From: FEN-1219 sp039933105
GTDB taxonomy: Bacteria; Pseudomonadota; Gammaproteobacteria; Steroidobacterales; Rariloculaceae
Direction of reading: 5' to 3'
NCBI GenBank assembly: GCA_039933105.1
Contig: JBDTOT010000003.1
Span: 104,292 to 168,291, forward strand
Length of the DNA: 64,000 nt
Made by a program: the position numbers and the translations under genes. This document shows positions 17,311 through 24,954 of the stretch, piece after piece. Every line of letters starts with the position of its first letter. Within the stretch, counting starts at the first letter, position 1. Below the pieces are notes generated by a model. It saw only the letters and a program-made list of their open reading frames with translations, was not told where the DNA came from and ran no database searches.

Positions 17311-18849
17311 TCATTCCGCTCCGGCTCCGCTCCGTCCGAGGAAACGCCGAAGGACAACGTAATAGCGCCGCCGCTCCCACCGGTTGGTCGCGGCGGCATA
17401 CACGCAGCCCATGCCGAGGACCCCGGTCGCGAGCGCGCAACCGAGCGTGGCGACCCAGCCGACGGGGTCCACCGTCCGCAACAGAATCACACCGACGCCG
17501 AGCGCGGGTAGCACCGCCGCGATCGGACGCAGGAACGTTCGGCCGAGAAACGGCCAATAGGCGAGACGCGTCAGCCGGCAGGCGTACGGCACCAGAAAAC
17601 CGAGCCCGACGGCGAGATTGGCGGCGAACGACGCGAGGGCAAAACCCGTCAGACCGAGCGGCGGCACGAACGTTAAGAGCAGCACCACCGCCAACAGTAC
17701 TTCGCCCGCAGAAATCCAGAACACCGTCCGCGCCTTGCCGGCGCCCATCAACACCGACAACGAGGTCCAAAGGTAGGTGGACAAATAAAAACTGAGCACG
17801 GTCAACCACAGCACGGCACTCGGGACCTTGACGACGTCTTCGCCGATCCACACGTCGAGGAGCGCGCCGCCGAAGCAGATGACGACGACCGTAGTCGGCA
17901 ACGTCGCAACGTTCACGAGCTTGCTGCCGCGCGTGAGCAGCAGGCCGAGCGCGATGGTGTCGCTGCGGCCGTGGCGGCGCGCGGCGATCGGGAAGAACGT
18001 CTCGGTGACGGGCTCCGCGGCCACGAACACCATGGCCGCCACCGTGAGCGCCAACGAATACGGCGCCACCAGCGTGCTCGCCAGCCAAATCGGAATCAGG
18101 AGCTTGTCGAGATTCGACGTACCCTCCGTGACGAGATCGTTGAGGCTGTTCCAGAGACTGAAACCGCGAATGGCCCGCCAGCTGTCGGGATCGAAGCCCA
18201 ACCGCGGCTGCGCGTGAGCCGGGAACATGCGGCGTGCAGCGACAGCCTTCACGACGGCCCCGAGCCCGTCCGCGGCCGCGGCCACTACAGCCAGGCCGAT
18301 CAGTCCGTAACCGAAGTGCAGCGCTGCGAAGGTCGCGGCCGCCGCGAGCACGGCGAGCACGACATCGATGGCGTTCATCGCGTCGTACCGTTGATATGCC
18401 TCGAACAAACCGTTGAACGCCCCCTCCGTAAACGAAAACAGCACCGCGAGGCCGACGAGTGGCAGCACCAGTACGTACACCGACCTGAATTCCGGCGGGA
18501 TGTCGAACAGGTCGGCGCTCGGCAGCACGGCGGCGGCAATCGAAAGCGCGAGCGCGAGAAGGCCGGCGCCGACGAACAGCGTCAACACCGTGCCATGCAA
18601 ACGGCCAAGTTCGGTCGTCGCCCCGCGCGCCTGCAAGACGGAGTGGCGCTGAACCTGCGCGTCGGCGACGCCGAGGTCGAGGAACCTGAGGTAGTAGCCG
18701 ACCGTGTGCAAAATGACCCAAACCGCGTACTGGGCGACACCGAGCTCGTTGACGACATAGGGCGTCAGGAACAACAGCACGAGCCCGTTGACACCGACCT
18801 TGACGTAGTTCGACGAGACGTTGCGCAGCAGTTGGAGAGGACCCTTCAT
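17311..18849 (-). CDS. Oligosaccharide flippase (MOP superfamily, lipopolysaccharide biosynthesis type)
   Basis: A 512-residue polytopic protein with about 14 hydrophobic helices, beginning LLRNVSSNYVKVGVNGLVLLF and followed by the GVAQYAVWV segment characteristic of Wzx-like polysaccharide transporters. It should translocate a lipid-linked glycan across the inner membrane. I choose ATG 18849 because it overlaps the upstream stop (ATGA); an earlier in-frame codon at 18864 would lie inside the neighbour. This is the second flippase of the operon; it is clearly different in sequence from the one at 10716, so the two are probably not interchangeable. Confidence 0.9.
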   Translation of the reverse strand: MKGPLQLLRNVSSNYVKVGVNGLVLLFLTPYVVNELGVAQYAVWVILHTVGYYLRFLDLGVADAQVQRHSVLQARGATTELGRLHGTVLTLFVGAGLLALALSIAAAVLPSADLFDIPPEFRSVYVLVLPLVGLAVLFSFTEGAFNGLFEAYQRYDAMNAIDVVLAVLAAAATFAALHFGYGLIGLAVVAAAADGLGAVVKAVAARRMFPAHAQPRLGFDPDSWRAIRGFSLWNSLNDLVTEGTSNLDKLLIPIWLASTLVAPYSLALTVAAMVFVAAEPVTETFFPIAARRHGRSDTIALGLLLTRGSKLVNVATLPTTVVVICFGGALLDVWIGEDVVKVPSAVLWLTVLSFYLSTYLWTSLSVLMGAGKARTVFWISAGEVLLAVVLLLTFVPPLGLTGFALASFAANLAVGLGFLVPYACRLTRLAYWPFLGRTFLRPIAAVLPALGVGVILLRTVDPVGWVATLGCALATGVLGMGCVYAAATNRWERRRYYVVLRRFLGRSGAGAE

Positions 18850-20036
18850 GCGTGATCGAGCCACGAACGCACGGGATCGACTGCGGCATCTAGCTGCCGC
18901 ACGACCAGCGCAGCGAGCCCCACGCGTGTCGCGAGCTCGGCGACCTGTGCCGCTTCGTCGGCGCCTGGGGCGTGCTCAACGAGGCGCCTGACGACATAGT
19001 CGCGGCCGAATCGCTCGATGAAGCCATTACGCTGCAAGAACCCGTAGATGGCCGCGGAACGGCTGACGAGCCTGATATGGATCCGGTTCTTGAGCAGACC
19101 GTTCGGCGCGAGTCGCGGCCGCCACTTCGCCTTGTAGAGCAGCACGCCGTCCTCCAGGTGCGGCCGGCTGGCGCCGAAATCCAACCATCTCGATCCCGTG
19201 ATCTGCGCCACGAGAAAACTGAAGTAATCGAGCAGCTCGGAACGATTGCGCTGCGAGTGGTGCAACGAGAGAGCGCTCTTGCCGATGAACAATGTGTCGC
19301 GAGCCCGTTTCACAACCTGCGCCCCGACCAGATCGCCCGCGATCCGCAGCGTCAACAATCCGGCGCCGCTGGCCTGGCGCAAGAACGCGCGCTCGCTCGG
19401 CACGACGGCTGCCAACGCGAAGCGCTCACGAAGGAACGGGACGTACAAACTGCGGTAGAAATCCACCAACGCAGACGGCTCGAAATCCAGGCTCGCTGCG
19501 ATGCCCGGGGCCCGCAGCTGGCTCGCGACCAGTTTGCGCAACGCCCGCGGCACTTGCTCCAGCGTTTGGTCCCAGGTGGCGCCGAGCTCGCACTGCTGGC
19601 GCACCCATTGCGGCACGTGCAGCGCGGGGTAGCGGCGGAAAGGGTCGATACCCAGGAACGGGTGATCCACCACCACCACGTCACAGAGTTGCCCGTGCGC
19701 CGATGCCGCCGGCGAGCGTTCGAAGTCCGCGCTGCCGAGAATGTGCGAAGCGCAGAAATCGATCGACCGCGATCGACCGCGAAACAGCACGCGCATCGTG
19801 GTCCCGGACACTCGTTCCGTGCCGGTCACGAGCACACTGGCCGGCAACAGGCGTAACGACGATGCGTTGAGCGCGTCACCCAGCGCGCGTGCGCCGAACC
19901 GCCGAGTGGCTGCCGGCGTGGCAGCGCGACCGGCCGCGGCCGATTCCGCGCTGCGCCGCGCGGCGCTCGCGAGGTCCGGCCCACAATACAGCGGCACGCC
20001 CCCGAGCTGCGACAGGCGAAGCGGTTCTGCAGGCAT
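18846..20036 (-). CDS. FemAB-like/GNAT-fold protein
   Basis: A 396-residue soluble protein with no signal peptide. Its C-terminal half has features of GNAT/FemAB-type acyltransferases: FYRSLYVPFLRERFALAAVV, LLTLRIAGDLVGAQVVKR (a typical beta-strand pair before the acyl-donor site), and LDFGASRPHLEDGVLLYKAKW, which resembles the closing FLGG...NK motif of its paralogues. The N-terminal half (about 1-170) is less recognisable. It directly follows the CapK/PaaK-like gene with no gap and overlaps the flippase gene by four bases. An acyl- or aminoacyl-transfer role is inferred from fold hints and from the adjacent adenylating enzyme. Confidence 0.65.
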   Translation of the reverse strand: MPAEPLRLSQLGGVPLYCGPDLASAARRSAESAAAGRAATPAATRRFGARALGDALNASSLRLLPASVLVTGTERVSGTTMRVLFRGRSRSIDFCASHILGSADFERSPAASAHGQLCDVVVVDHPFLGIDPFRRYPALHVPQWVRQQCELGATWDQTLEQVPRALRKLVASQLRAPGIAASLDFEPSALVDFYRSLYVPFLRERFALAAVVPSERAFLRQASGAGLLTLRIAGDLVGAQVVKRARDTLFIGKSALSLHHSQRNRSELLDYFSFLVAQITGSRWLDFGASRPHLEDGVLLYKAKWRPRLAPNGLLKNRIHIRLVSRSAAIYGFLQRNGFIERFGRDYVVRRLVEHAPGADEAAQVAELATRVGLAALVVRQLDAAVDPVRSWLDHA

Positions 20037-21287
20037 CTAGAACTCGCGGGAAACGGCGCGTCGCTTGGCATACGTTCCCCGCGTCGCGAGCGCGACGAAA
20101 CGCAGCCGAACGTCGGCGGGCAACACCTGTTTCAGGCTATTCTCGAGATCCCGCTCGTCGGCGGCCGTCCACGCTGGCGCGAACAGCTCGATGCGCAGGT
20201 CCCAAGCGCCCTCGTGCACGATGCGAAAATGGTGGACCGTCTCGCGTTGCTCGATGACGGTGGTCAACAGATAGGGGGAGAGTCGGGTCCCGTCCGGGAA
20301 CGCCAGCACTTCGGACAAGCGCCCCGCCAACTCGAGCAAATAGGGGCCGTGGCGCCCGCAGGGGCACACACCCTCTTCCACCCTGCCCGTATCCCCAAGG
20401 TCATAGCGAACCAGCGGCATGGCCTCGTTCATCAAAGTGGTCACGAGCAATCGAGGCACTCCGTCCTCAACGCGTGGAACAGATTCGACGTAGACGCTCT
20501 CGAAGTTGACGTGATAGCGCCCGTGCACGCATTGGACCGCAATTTCCTTGAACTCCGTGCTGCCATAAATATCGACGACGCGCGCCCCGTATGCCGCCTC
20601 CAGCGTCCGCCGCGTGGCGGCAGTGAGCACCTCGGAGCTGGTGTAGACGAGGGGCACACTCGGCAGAGCGATGCCGGCCTCGCTCGCAGCACGCGCCAAT
20701 GCGAGCAGCCACGACGGAAATCCGTAAATGAGCGTCGGCCGAAATTCGCGCAGTTCCTGCAGGCTCGCGGCAAGATCCGCGCTCAGAGACAGCGTACGCA
20801 CGGCCAGCACCGGCGACAGCAATCGTAGGAGTGGAGACTGCGGGCGCCGAGCCGGCTGCTCGGAGACGAGCAGCACACGCTGGCGACGCAGCTTCGTATC
20901 GCTCAGCACACGCCGTAACTTCAACGCATACCTGGTGAGCCACCAACAGCGCGCGTCGAAGTAGGTGACGGTGGGCTCGCCGCTCATCCCGGACGACTTC
21001 GAGTGCTTGAGCCTGGACGGCGAAAACTCGCGCGACAAGAACTCCCGGCCACGTTCCTGAACGTTCGCCTTGGTGATCACCGGGAAACGTTCCAGGTCAG
21101 CGACGCAGTGTATGGCCTGCCCGTCGAGACCGAGCGCCGAGTAGAACGGCACGTTCGCGACAGCGTAGCGCAACATCTTGAGCAGGTGACGCCGTTGATA
21201 GGCCGCGATGCGCTCGCCGTCCCAGTCGCGCGAGTGCCAAAGTCGAAACGCGTCGGCAAGCAGCCGCGCCAGAGGCGTCAGCTGCAT
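20037..21287 (-). CDS. CapK/PaaK-like AMP-binding (phenylacetate-CoA ligase family) protein
   Basis: A 416-residue member of the adenylate-forming superfamily, of the short CapK type found in capsule loci. SKSSGMSGEPTVTYF (near residue 97) is the phosphate-binding loop, DIYGSTEFKEIA (near 240) the adenine motif, and MPLVRYDLGDTG with CPCGRHGP (near 315) the hinge and Cys-rich parts seen in phenylacetate-CoA ligase relatives. Such enzymes activate a carboxylic acid as acyl-AMP. Here the likely partners are the FemAB/GNAT-like genes downstream, which would transfer the activated group. It is four bases downstream of the GT4 gene. The acid substrate is unknown. Confidence 0.88.
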   Translation of the reverse strand: MQLTPLARLLADAFRLWHSRDWDGERIAAYQRRHLLKMLRYAVANVPFYSALGLDGQAIHCVADLERFPVITKANVQERGREFLSREFSPSRLKHSKSSGMSGEPTVTYFDARCWWLTRYALKLRRVLSDTKLRRQRVLLVSEQPARRPQSPLLRLLSPVLAVRTLSLSADLAASLQELREFRPTLIYGFPSWLLALARAASEAGIALPSVPLVYTSSEVLTAATRRTLEAAYGARVVDIYGSTEFKEIAVQCVHGRYHVNFESVYVESVPRVEDGVPRLLVTTLMNEAMPLVRYDLGDTGRVEEGVCPCGRHGPYLLELAGRLSEVLAFPDGTRLSPYLLTTVIEQRETVHHFRIVHEGAWDLRIELFAPAWTAADERDLENSLKQVLPADVRLRFVALATRGTYAKRRAVSREF

Positions 21288-21290
21288 GGG

Positions 21291-22538
21291 CTAGCCGGCT
21301 GTTCGTTGGCCGGGCCCCGCGCCGACGGCTCTATAGTACAGGCTCTCGTATTGACGGCTGATGGCGGACCAGGTGTAGCGCGCTCGCGCCTGCTCGGCAT
21401 TGTAGCGACCCATGCGCTCGCGTTGCTGGCGATTCGCCGCCAGCCACCGAACGGCGGCGACTAGCGCGGCCGGATCGCGCGGGGGAATCAGCAGCCCGTT
21501 GGTCTTGTCGCGAACGGTCTCCGGTATGCCGCCGATCGACGTGGCAACGATCGGCAGGCCGCAGCTCATAGCCTCGAGCAGCACTTGCCCGAAAGATTCG
21601 CTCAACGAGGGCAGCACGAAAACATCCGCCCGGTGATAGTGCGTGTACAGCTTCTCGGCGGGCACGTAGCCGGTAAGTATCACGTGCGCCTCGAGCCCTC
21701 GCTCGCGAACGAGCTGCCGAACGCGCTGCTGCTCCTGACCGCTGCCGACGAGTTCCAGCACGATCCCATCCTTCTTCAGCTCGGTCATGGCGTCGATCAG
21801 GTACTCGAGGCCCTTGCGCGGCACCATCCGGCACACCGTGATCAGGCTCACGGGCCCGGAGCCGGGCTGCGGCGGCTTGGCGGGGAACTTGTCGCTATCG
21901 ATACCGTTGCCGATCACGATGCTCTCGAGGTTCGGATCGGTCCGGCCCGCGAGGGCCTGAAGGTTCTTGCTAAGCACGGTGACCGAAGACGCCGTTCGCC
22001 ACAGAAACCGCGACAACGGCCGAAGCAAAACGTGCAGCGGCCGCATGTACCATTTCGTGTAGTCGTAGCCAGGCACGTCCGACCCGCGCAGCGCCAAAAC
22101 GTACGGGCGGCGCAGCACGAAGTGGACGTAGAGCGCGAGAATGGCGGTCGGCAAGCCGAAGTAGAAGTGATAGACGTCGTACCGGTAGGTGCGCGCGAGC
22201 CGCGTCAACTCGAGAGACGCCGAAACAATGTAGCTTGCCGCACCAAACAGGCCGCACTGGTGCAGGCTACGTCGCAAGCTCCAGACGCGACAAACGGTGA
22301 CCGAGTCCACCGTCTCCACGACCGGCTGCGCCGGCAGCCTCGAGGTCAACACGTGGACCTGGTGTCCACGGCGCGCCAACTCCGTCGCTATGCACCGCGT
22401 GGCGTTGCCCGCACCGCCGCCCATCGGCGGATATTCGTAGTTGAGGCAGAGAACCCGAAGTGGCGACTCGACAATCGTTTCGACACCGGGGCCGGGCTCG
22501 CGAACGGAGCCCTGCTCAGTATTGGCGCTGACCACCAT
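21291..22538 (-). CDS. GT4 family glycosyltransferase
   Basis: A cytoplasmic GT-B transferase of about 415 residues. The N-terminal domain begins LRVLCLNYEYPPMGGGAGN, with the glycine-rich loop that contacts the acceptor and donor diphosphate. VCRMVPRKGLEYLIDAM starts the donor domain, and SESFGQVLLEAMSCGLPIV is the GT4 E-x7-E motif. I start it at the ATG at 22538, since the upstream residues in the open frame to 22619 are proline/arginine-rich and unlike the family. It is the first gene of the nine-gene operon, and a CRP-like palindrome lies 156 bases upstream. Confidence 0.92.
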   Translation of the reverse strand: MVVSANTEQGSVREPGPGVETIVESPLRVLCLNYEYPPMGGGAGNATRCIATELARRGHQVHVLTSRLPAQPVVETVDSVTVCRVWSLRRSLHQCGLFGAASYIVSASLELTRLARTYRYDVYHFYFGLPTAILALYVHFVLRRPYVLALRGSDVPGYDYTKWYMRPLHVLLRPLSRFLWRTASSVTVLSKNLQALAGRTDPNLESIVIGNGIDSDKFPAKPPQPGSGPVSLITVCRMVPRKGLEYLIDAMTELKKDGIVLELVGSGQEQQRVRQLVRERGLEAHVILTGYVPAEKLYTHYHRADVFVLPSLSESFGQVLLEAMSCGLPIVATSIGGIPETVRDKTNGLLIPPRDPAALVAAVRWLAANRQQRERMGRYNAEQARARYTWSAISRQYESLYYRAVGAGPGQRTAG

Positions 22539-22693
22539 CGATCCTGCCACCCCTGCCCCGGAGAATGCACACGGCGGAGAGCGCCCCGCACACCCTACAG
22601 GCGGTGGCCGCCGGCGCAACCGACGCCAAATTTCGACAGTGGTTAGCTTAGCGAAAAACTTTGTGGGGGAGTATCGGCGGACGCGGAAATAAG

Positions 22694-22709
22694 CGTGACC
22701 CTCGTCACA
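22694..22709 (-). promoter_or_regulatory. CRP/Clp-like operator upstream of the nine-gene operon
   Basis: On the minus strand the sequence TGTGA-CGAGGG-TCACG matches nine of ten conserved positions of the CRP/Vfr/Clp binding consensus TGTGA-N6-TCACA. It lies in the intergenic space between the lipoprotein gene and the GT4 gene, 156 bases before the chosen ATG. A GATACT box lies about 20 bases downstream of it on the same strand, so an activator at this place could help a weak promoter. That a cAMP- or cyclic-di-GMP-responsive CRP-family regulator binds here is inference. Confidence 0.5.
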
Positions 22710-22736
22710 ACGCGCCGTTCTCTTCCGCGCCAGTCG

Positions 22737-23453
22737 CTAGCGCACGGCCTGCGCGATGACGTTCGAGAACCCGCTTTCGAGCCCCGCCGCATCGAACGCC
22801 GTAGCCACGAGGTAGTACGTGCCCGGCGTCAACTGCTCGATCACGTAGGTGGCGATGCCGCCGTGATCGATCTTGGCCGAGCTGGCATAGTCCCCTGGGG
22901 AGGTTCCCCAATAGATCTTGTAGCCCGAGAGCGTGTCGAGCAGCGAACCATCGACGCGCTCGGTCGGCGCATACCAGTTCACCGTGATCGAGCCCGTGGC
23001 GACGGAAACCACCTCGACGCCGAACGGTGCCAAGCTCACGCTGGCCGTTCCGTCCGAGACGCTGATCGTCACGTTCGGGTACTTGCCGACGTCCCCTGGG
23101 CCCGGCGTGCCGCGCAGCGACCCCGTGGACGGACTGAATGCCGCCCAGTGCGGCATGTTCACGATACTGAAGGTGAGCGGCTGGCTGTCGGGATCGCTCG
23201 CGGTCGGCGTGAAGCTGTAGCTCACGCCGGAGGCGAGCGATCTCGGGGGAACACCTTGGATGGAGGGCGCGCGATTACCGGTGGCCACCGCCGTGCCCGA
23301 GCCCACCGGCACGGATGGGGAAGAGGCACTGCCGCTGTCGTTGTCGTTGTCGCCGCCGCCGCAGGATGCAAGACCGAACGTGGCCACCACGAGCCCGATC
23401 GTGCACGAGCGAGAGACAAACGAGAGCACACCGCGATTCGAACGCTGGATCAC
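22737..23453 (-). CDS. Putative lipoprotein with Ig-like and fibronectin type III-like domains
   Basis: A protein of about 238 residues with a signal peptide ending in the lipobox LASC, followed by GGGDNDND and a Ser/Gly/Val-rich linker, as in surface lipoproteins. Residues about 65-150 resemble a cadherin/He_PIG-type Ig domain (NRAPSIQG, SDPDSQPLTFSIVNMP, GTPGPGDVGKY). Residues about 150-238 look like a fibronectin type III domain (GSITVNWYAPTERVDG, LSGYKIYWGTSPGDY, AFDAAGLESGFSNV). It may bind or anchor polysaccharide at the cell surface. I use the GTG at 23453; a TTG two codons earlier is possible. The start lies at the 3' edge of a cyclic-di-GMP riboswitch, so its expression is probably set by that second messenger. 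Confidence 0.85.
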   Translation of the reverse strand: MIQRSNRGVLSFVSRSCTIGLVVATFGLASCGGGDNDNDSGSASSPSVPVGSGTAVATGNRAPSIQGVPPRSLASGVSYSFTPTASDPDSQPLTFSIVNMPHWAAFSPSTGSLRGTPGPGDVGKYPNVTISVSDGTASVSLAPFGVEVVSVATGSITVNWYAPTERVDGSLLDTLSGYKIYWGTSPGDYASSAKIDHGGIATYVIEQLTPGTYYLVATAFDAAGLESGFSNVIAQAVR

Positions 23454-23540
23454 TGGCAACCCCGCCGTCGTAGGAAGAATCCGTTAGACCGGAAGCTTTG
23501 CGTCTTCGTCTTTCGACGAATTTGCCTTTTTCAGGTGGCG
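23451..23540 (-). promoter_or_regulatory. Cyclic-di-GMP-I (GEMM) riboswitch
   Basis: Read on the minus strand, this leader contains the GEMM aptamer core in order: AGGCAAA (from about 23527), a perfect hairpin TTCGTC-GAAA-GACGAA (23520-23505) with the invariant GAAA tetraloop, GACGCAAAGCTTCCGG and TCTAA (23504-23482) as tetraloop receptor and ligand-pocket strand, then the closing GCGGGGTTGCC (23464-23454). These match the conserved parts of the class I cyclic-di-GMP aptamer. The 3' strand runs into the GTG start of the lipoprotein gene and its GGGG could serve as ribosome-binding site, so ligand binding probably acts on translation. Family recognition is by eye from the conserved core. Confidence 0.9.
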
Positions 23541-23545
23541 GGATT

Positions 23546-23764
23546 GTGCCGATGGTTTTTTCTCGCCGCAAACTGTCGTCGATGGGCGACGCGCGACGGG
23601 ATCATGGTCGGAAAAAAAGTGCGGACTGCGTCTCACGAATCCTGCGCAATTGCAGGCAGTTCTTCGTTTGCTGCGCGGTCTGCTCGTTCGCGCGGTGGCG
23701 CGAACGATGGCGAAGCTGCAGTGCGAGCCGCGCTTGCTGCGCAGAAAACGGCGCTTCGGTTGCG
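23546..23764 (-). other. Leader/promoter region between manC and the riboswitch
   Basis: This 219-base stretch lies between the manC stop and the riboswitch and should hold the promoter of the lipoprotein transcript. A TTTGCG and a CACAAT box just upstream of the aptamer on the minus strand are weak -35 and -10 candidates. A sigma-54-like GGCAC...GC was considered, but the spacing is one base short. The region also contains the hairpin listed at 23685-23706 and a run of seven T on the minus strand at about 23610. Confidence 0.3.
23685..23706 (-). terminator. Strong hairpin downstream of manC
   Basis: CGTTCGCGC-4-GCGCGAACG is a perfect nine-base stem with a four-base loop, 60-80 bases after the manC stop in the direction of manC transcription. 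No T-run follows directly, so it may be a pause/termination or mRNA-end-protecting structure rather than a classic intrinsic terminator. Confidence 0.4.
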
Positions 23765-24868
23765 CTACTCGATGACGCTGTCGGCGGAAACGGACACGCG
23801 TACTTCACGACGACGCTGCGCCTTCAGGGCATCGACGACGCGCTTCACACTTTGAGATTCCGTGCGCGCCATTACGACGACGGCGTCCGGGGTCTCGACA
23901 ACAATGATCCCTTCGAGCCCGACGCCGGCTACCAGACGGCTGGTCGAAACCAAGTAGGTGTCCTTGCAGCCCTCCGCGATCGCATCGCCGCGCAACGTGT
24001 TGCCCGCCCCATCCTTGGGCAAGACGTCATGCAGGGCCGCCCATGAGCCTACGTCGCTCCAACCGGCATCGAGCGGCACGACGGCCGCCCGATCGGTCTT
24101 CTCCATGACGGCGTAGTCGATCGAGTCGGACGGGCAATCGAGAAAGGCCGAGCCGAGGCGCGTGAAGTCCGTATCGGCGACGGCCGCCGCCACCGCTCGC
24201 CGACAGGCGTCGAGAATCTTCGGCGCATGACGGCCGAGTTCGTCGAGATACAGGCTCGCGGAAAGCACGAACATGCCGCTGTTCCACAGGTAACGGCCCG
24301 ACGAAACGTAGTGCTGCGCCGTCTCGACATTCGGTTTCTCGACGAATTTCTCGAGCACCGACCAACCGCCGCGATCCTCGCCGCGCAGCAGATAGCCGTA
24401 GCCGGTCTCCGGCCTGCTCGGCACCACGCCGAAAGTCACCAGACGACCGGCCGCCGCCGCACTGGCTGCCGTCTCCACCGCCGCGACGAAGGCGCGGGTG
24501 TCGAGGATCACGTGATCTGCCGGCAACACCAACAGCAGCGGGTCCGCGGCCTTCTGCACGGCCAGCAGGGCCGCCACGGCTACCGCCGGCGCCGTGTTGC
24601 GGCCGCTCGGTTCCAGCACGATCGTCTGGGGAGGGCTATTGATTTCGAGCAGTTGCTCGGCGACGAGGAACCGATGATCTTCGTTGCAAACGACGACCGG
24701 CGCGCCGACGGAGCCCCCCAACCCCTTGGTTCGCAACAGCGTCTCCTGCAGGAGCGTATGTTCCGAGACCAAAGGCAGAAGCTGCTTCGGACTCAGCTCG
24801 CGCGAGAGGGGCCAGAGGCGGGTTCCGGAGCCGCCGGAGAGGATGACGGGAACTAGCGAAGGCGTCAT
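23765..24868 (-). CDS. manC: Mannose-1-phosphate guanylyltransferase
   Basis: A 367-residue cytoplasmic nucleotidyltransferase that makes GDP-mannose from GTP and mannose 1-phosphate. VILSGGSGTRLWPLSRE at the start is the nucleotide-binding loop, with SPKQLLPL next. EPSGRNTAPAVA, LPADHVI, and FVEKPN followed by WNSGMF are the family's sugar- and metal-site motifs. The common C-terminal phosphomannose isomerase cupin domain is absent, so it is the single-function form of about 360 residues. GDP-mannose would feed mannose, fucose or rhamnose donors. It is separated from the downstream lipoprotein gene by a riboswitch and a hairpin, so the two are likely transcribed separately. Confidence 0.93.
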   Translation of the reverse strand: MTPSLVPVILSGGSGTRLWPLSRELSPKQLLPLVSEHTLLQETLLRTKGLGGSVGAPVVVCNEDHRFLVAEQLLEINSPPQTIVLEPSGRNTAPAVAVAALLAVQKAADPLLLVLPADHVILDTRAFVAAVETAASAAAAGRLVTFGVVPSRPETGYGYLLRGEDRGGWSVLEKFVEKPNVETAQHYVSSGRYLWNSGMFVLSASLYLDELGRHAPKILDACRRAVAAAVADTDFTRLGSAFLDCPSDSIDYAVMEKTDRAAVVPLDAGWSDVGSWAALHDVLPKDGAGNTLRGDAIAEGCKDTYLVSTSRLVAGVGLEGIIVVETPDAVVVMARTESQSVKRVVDALKAQRRREVRVSVSADSVIE

Positions 24869-24954
24869 GGCGAGTGTGCGGGCCGACGAGCGGCCGGCAG
24901 TCTAGCACGCGCGACTAGGCGCACCGCGGCCGCCGGCGCGGAACCCTCAGCCAG

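Noticed and set aside
17192..18889. Long open frame in another phase inside the flippase gene
   Set aside because: It is Arg/Ala/Gly-rich and lacks any motif. Membrane helices and family motifs are in the other frame. Long shadow frames are expected at this GC content.
10716..22538. Exosortase/PEP-CTERM-associated locus
   Set aside because: FemAB-like, AMP-ligase and amidotransferase genes recall such loci, but no exosortase, PEP-CTERM tail or PrsK/PrsR gene is visible.
23546..23565. Sigma-54-like promoter before the riboswitch
   Set aside because: GG and GC elements are present but spaced one base too short.
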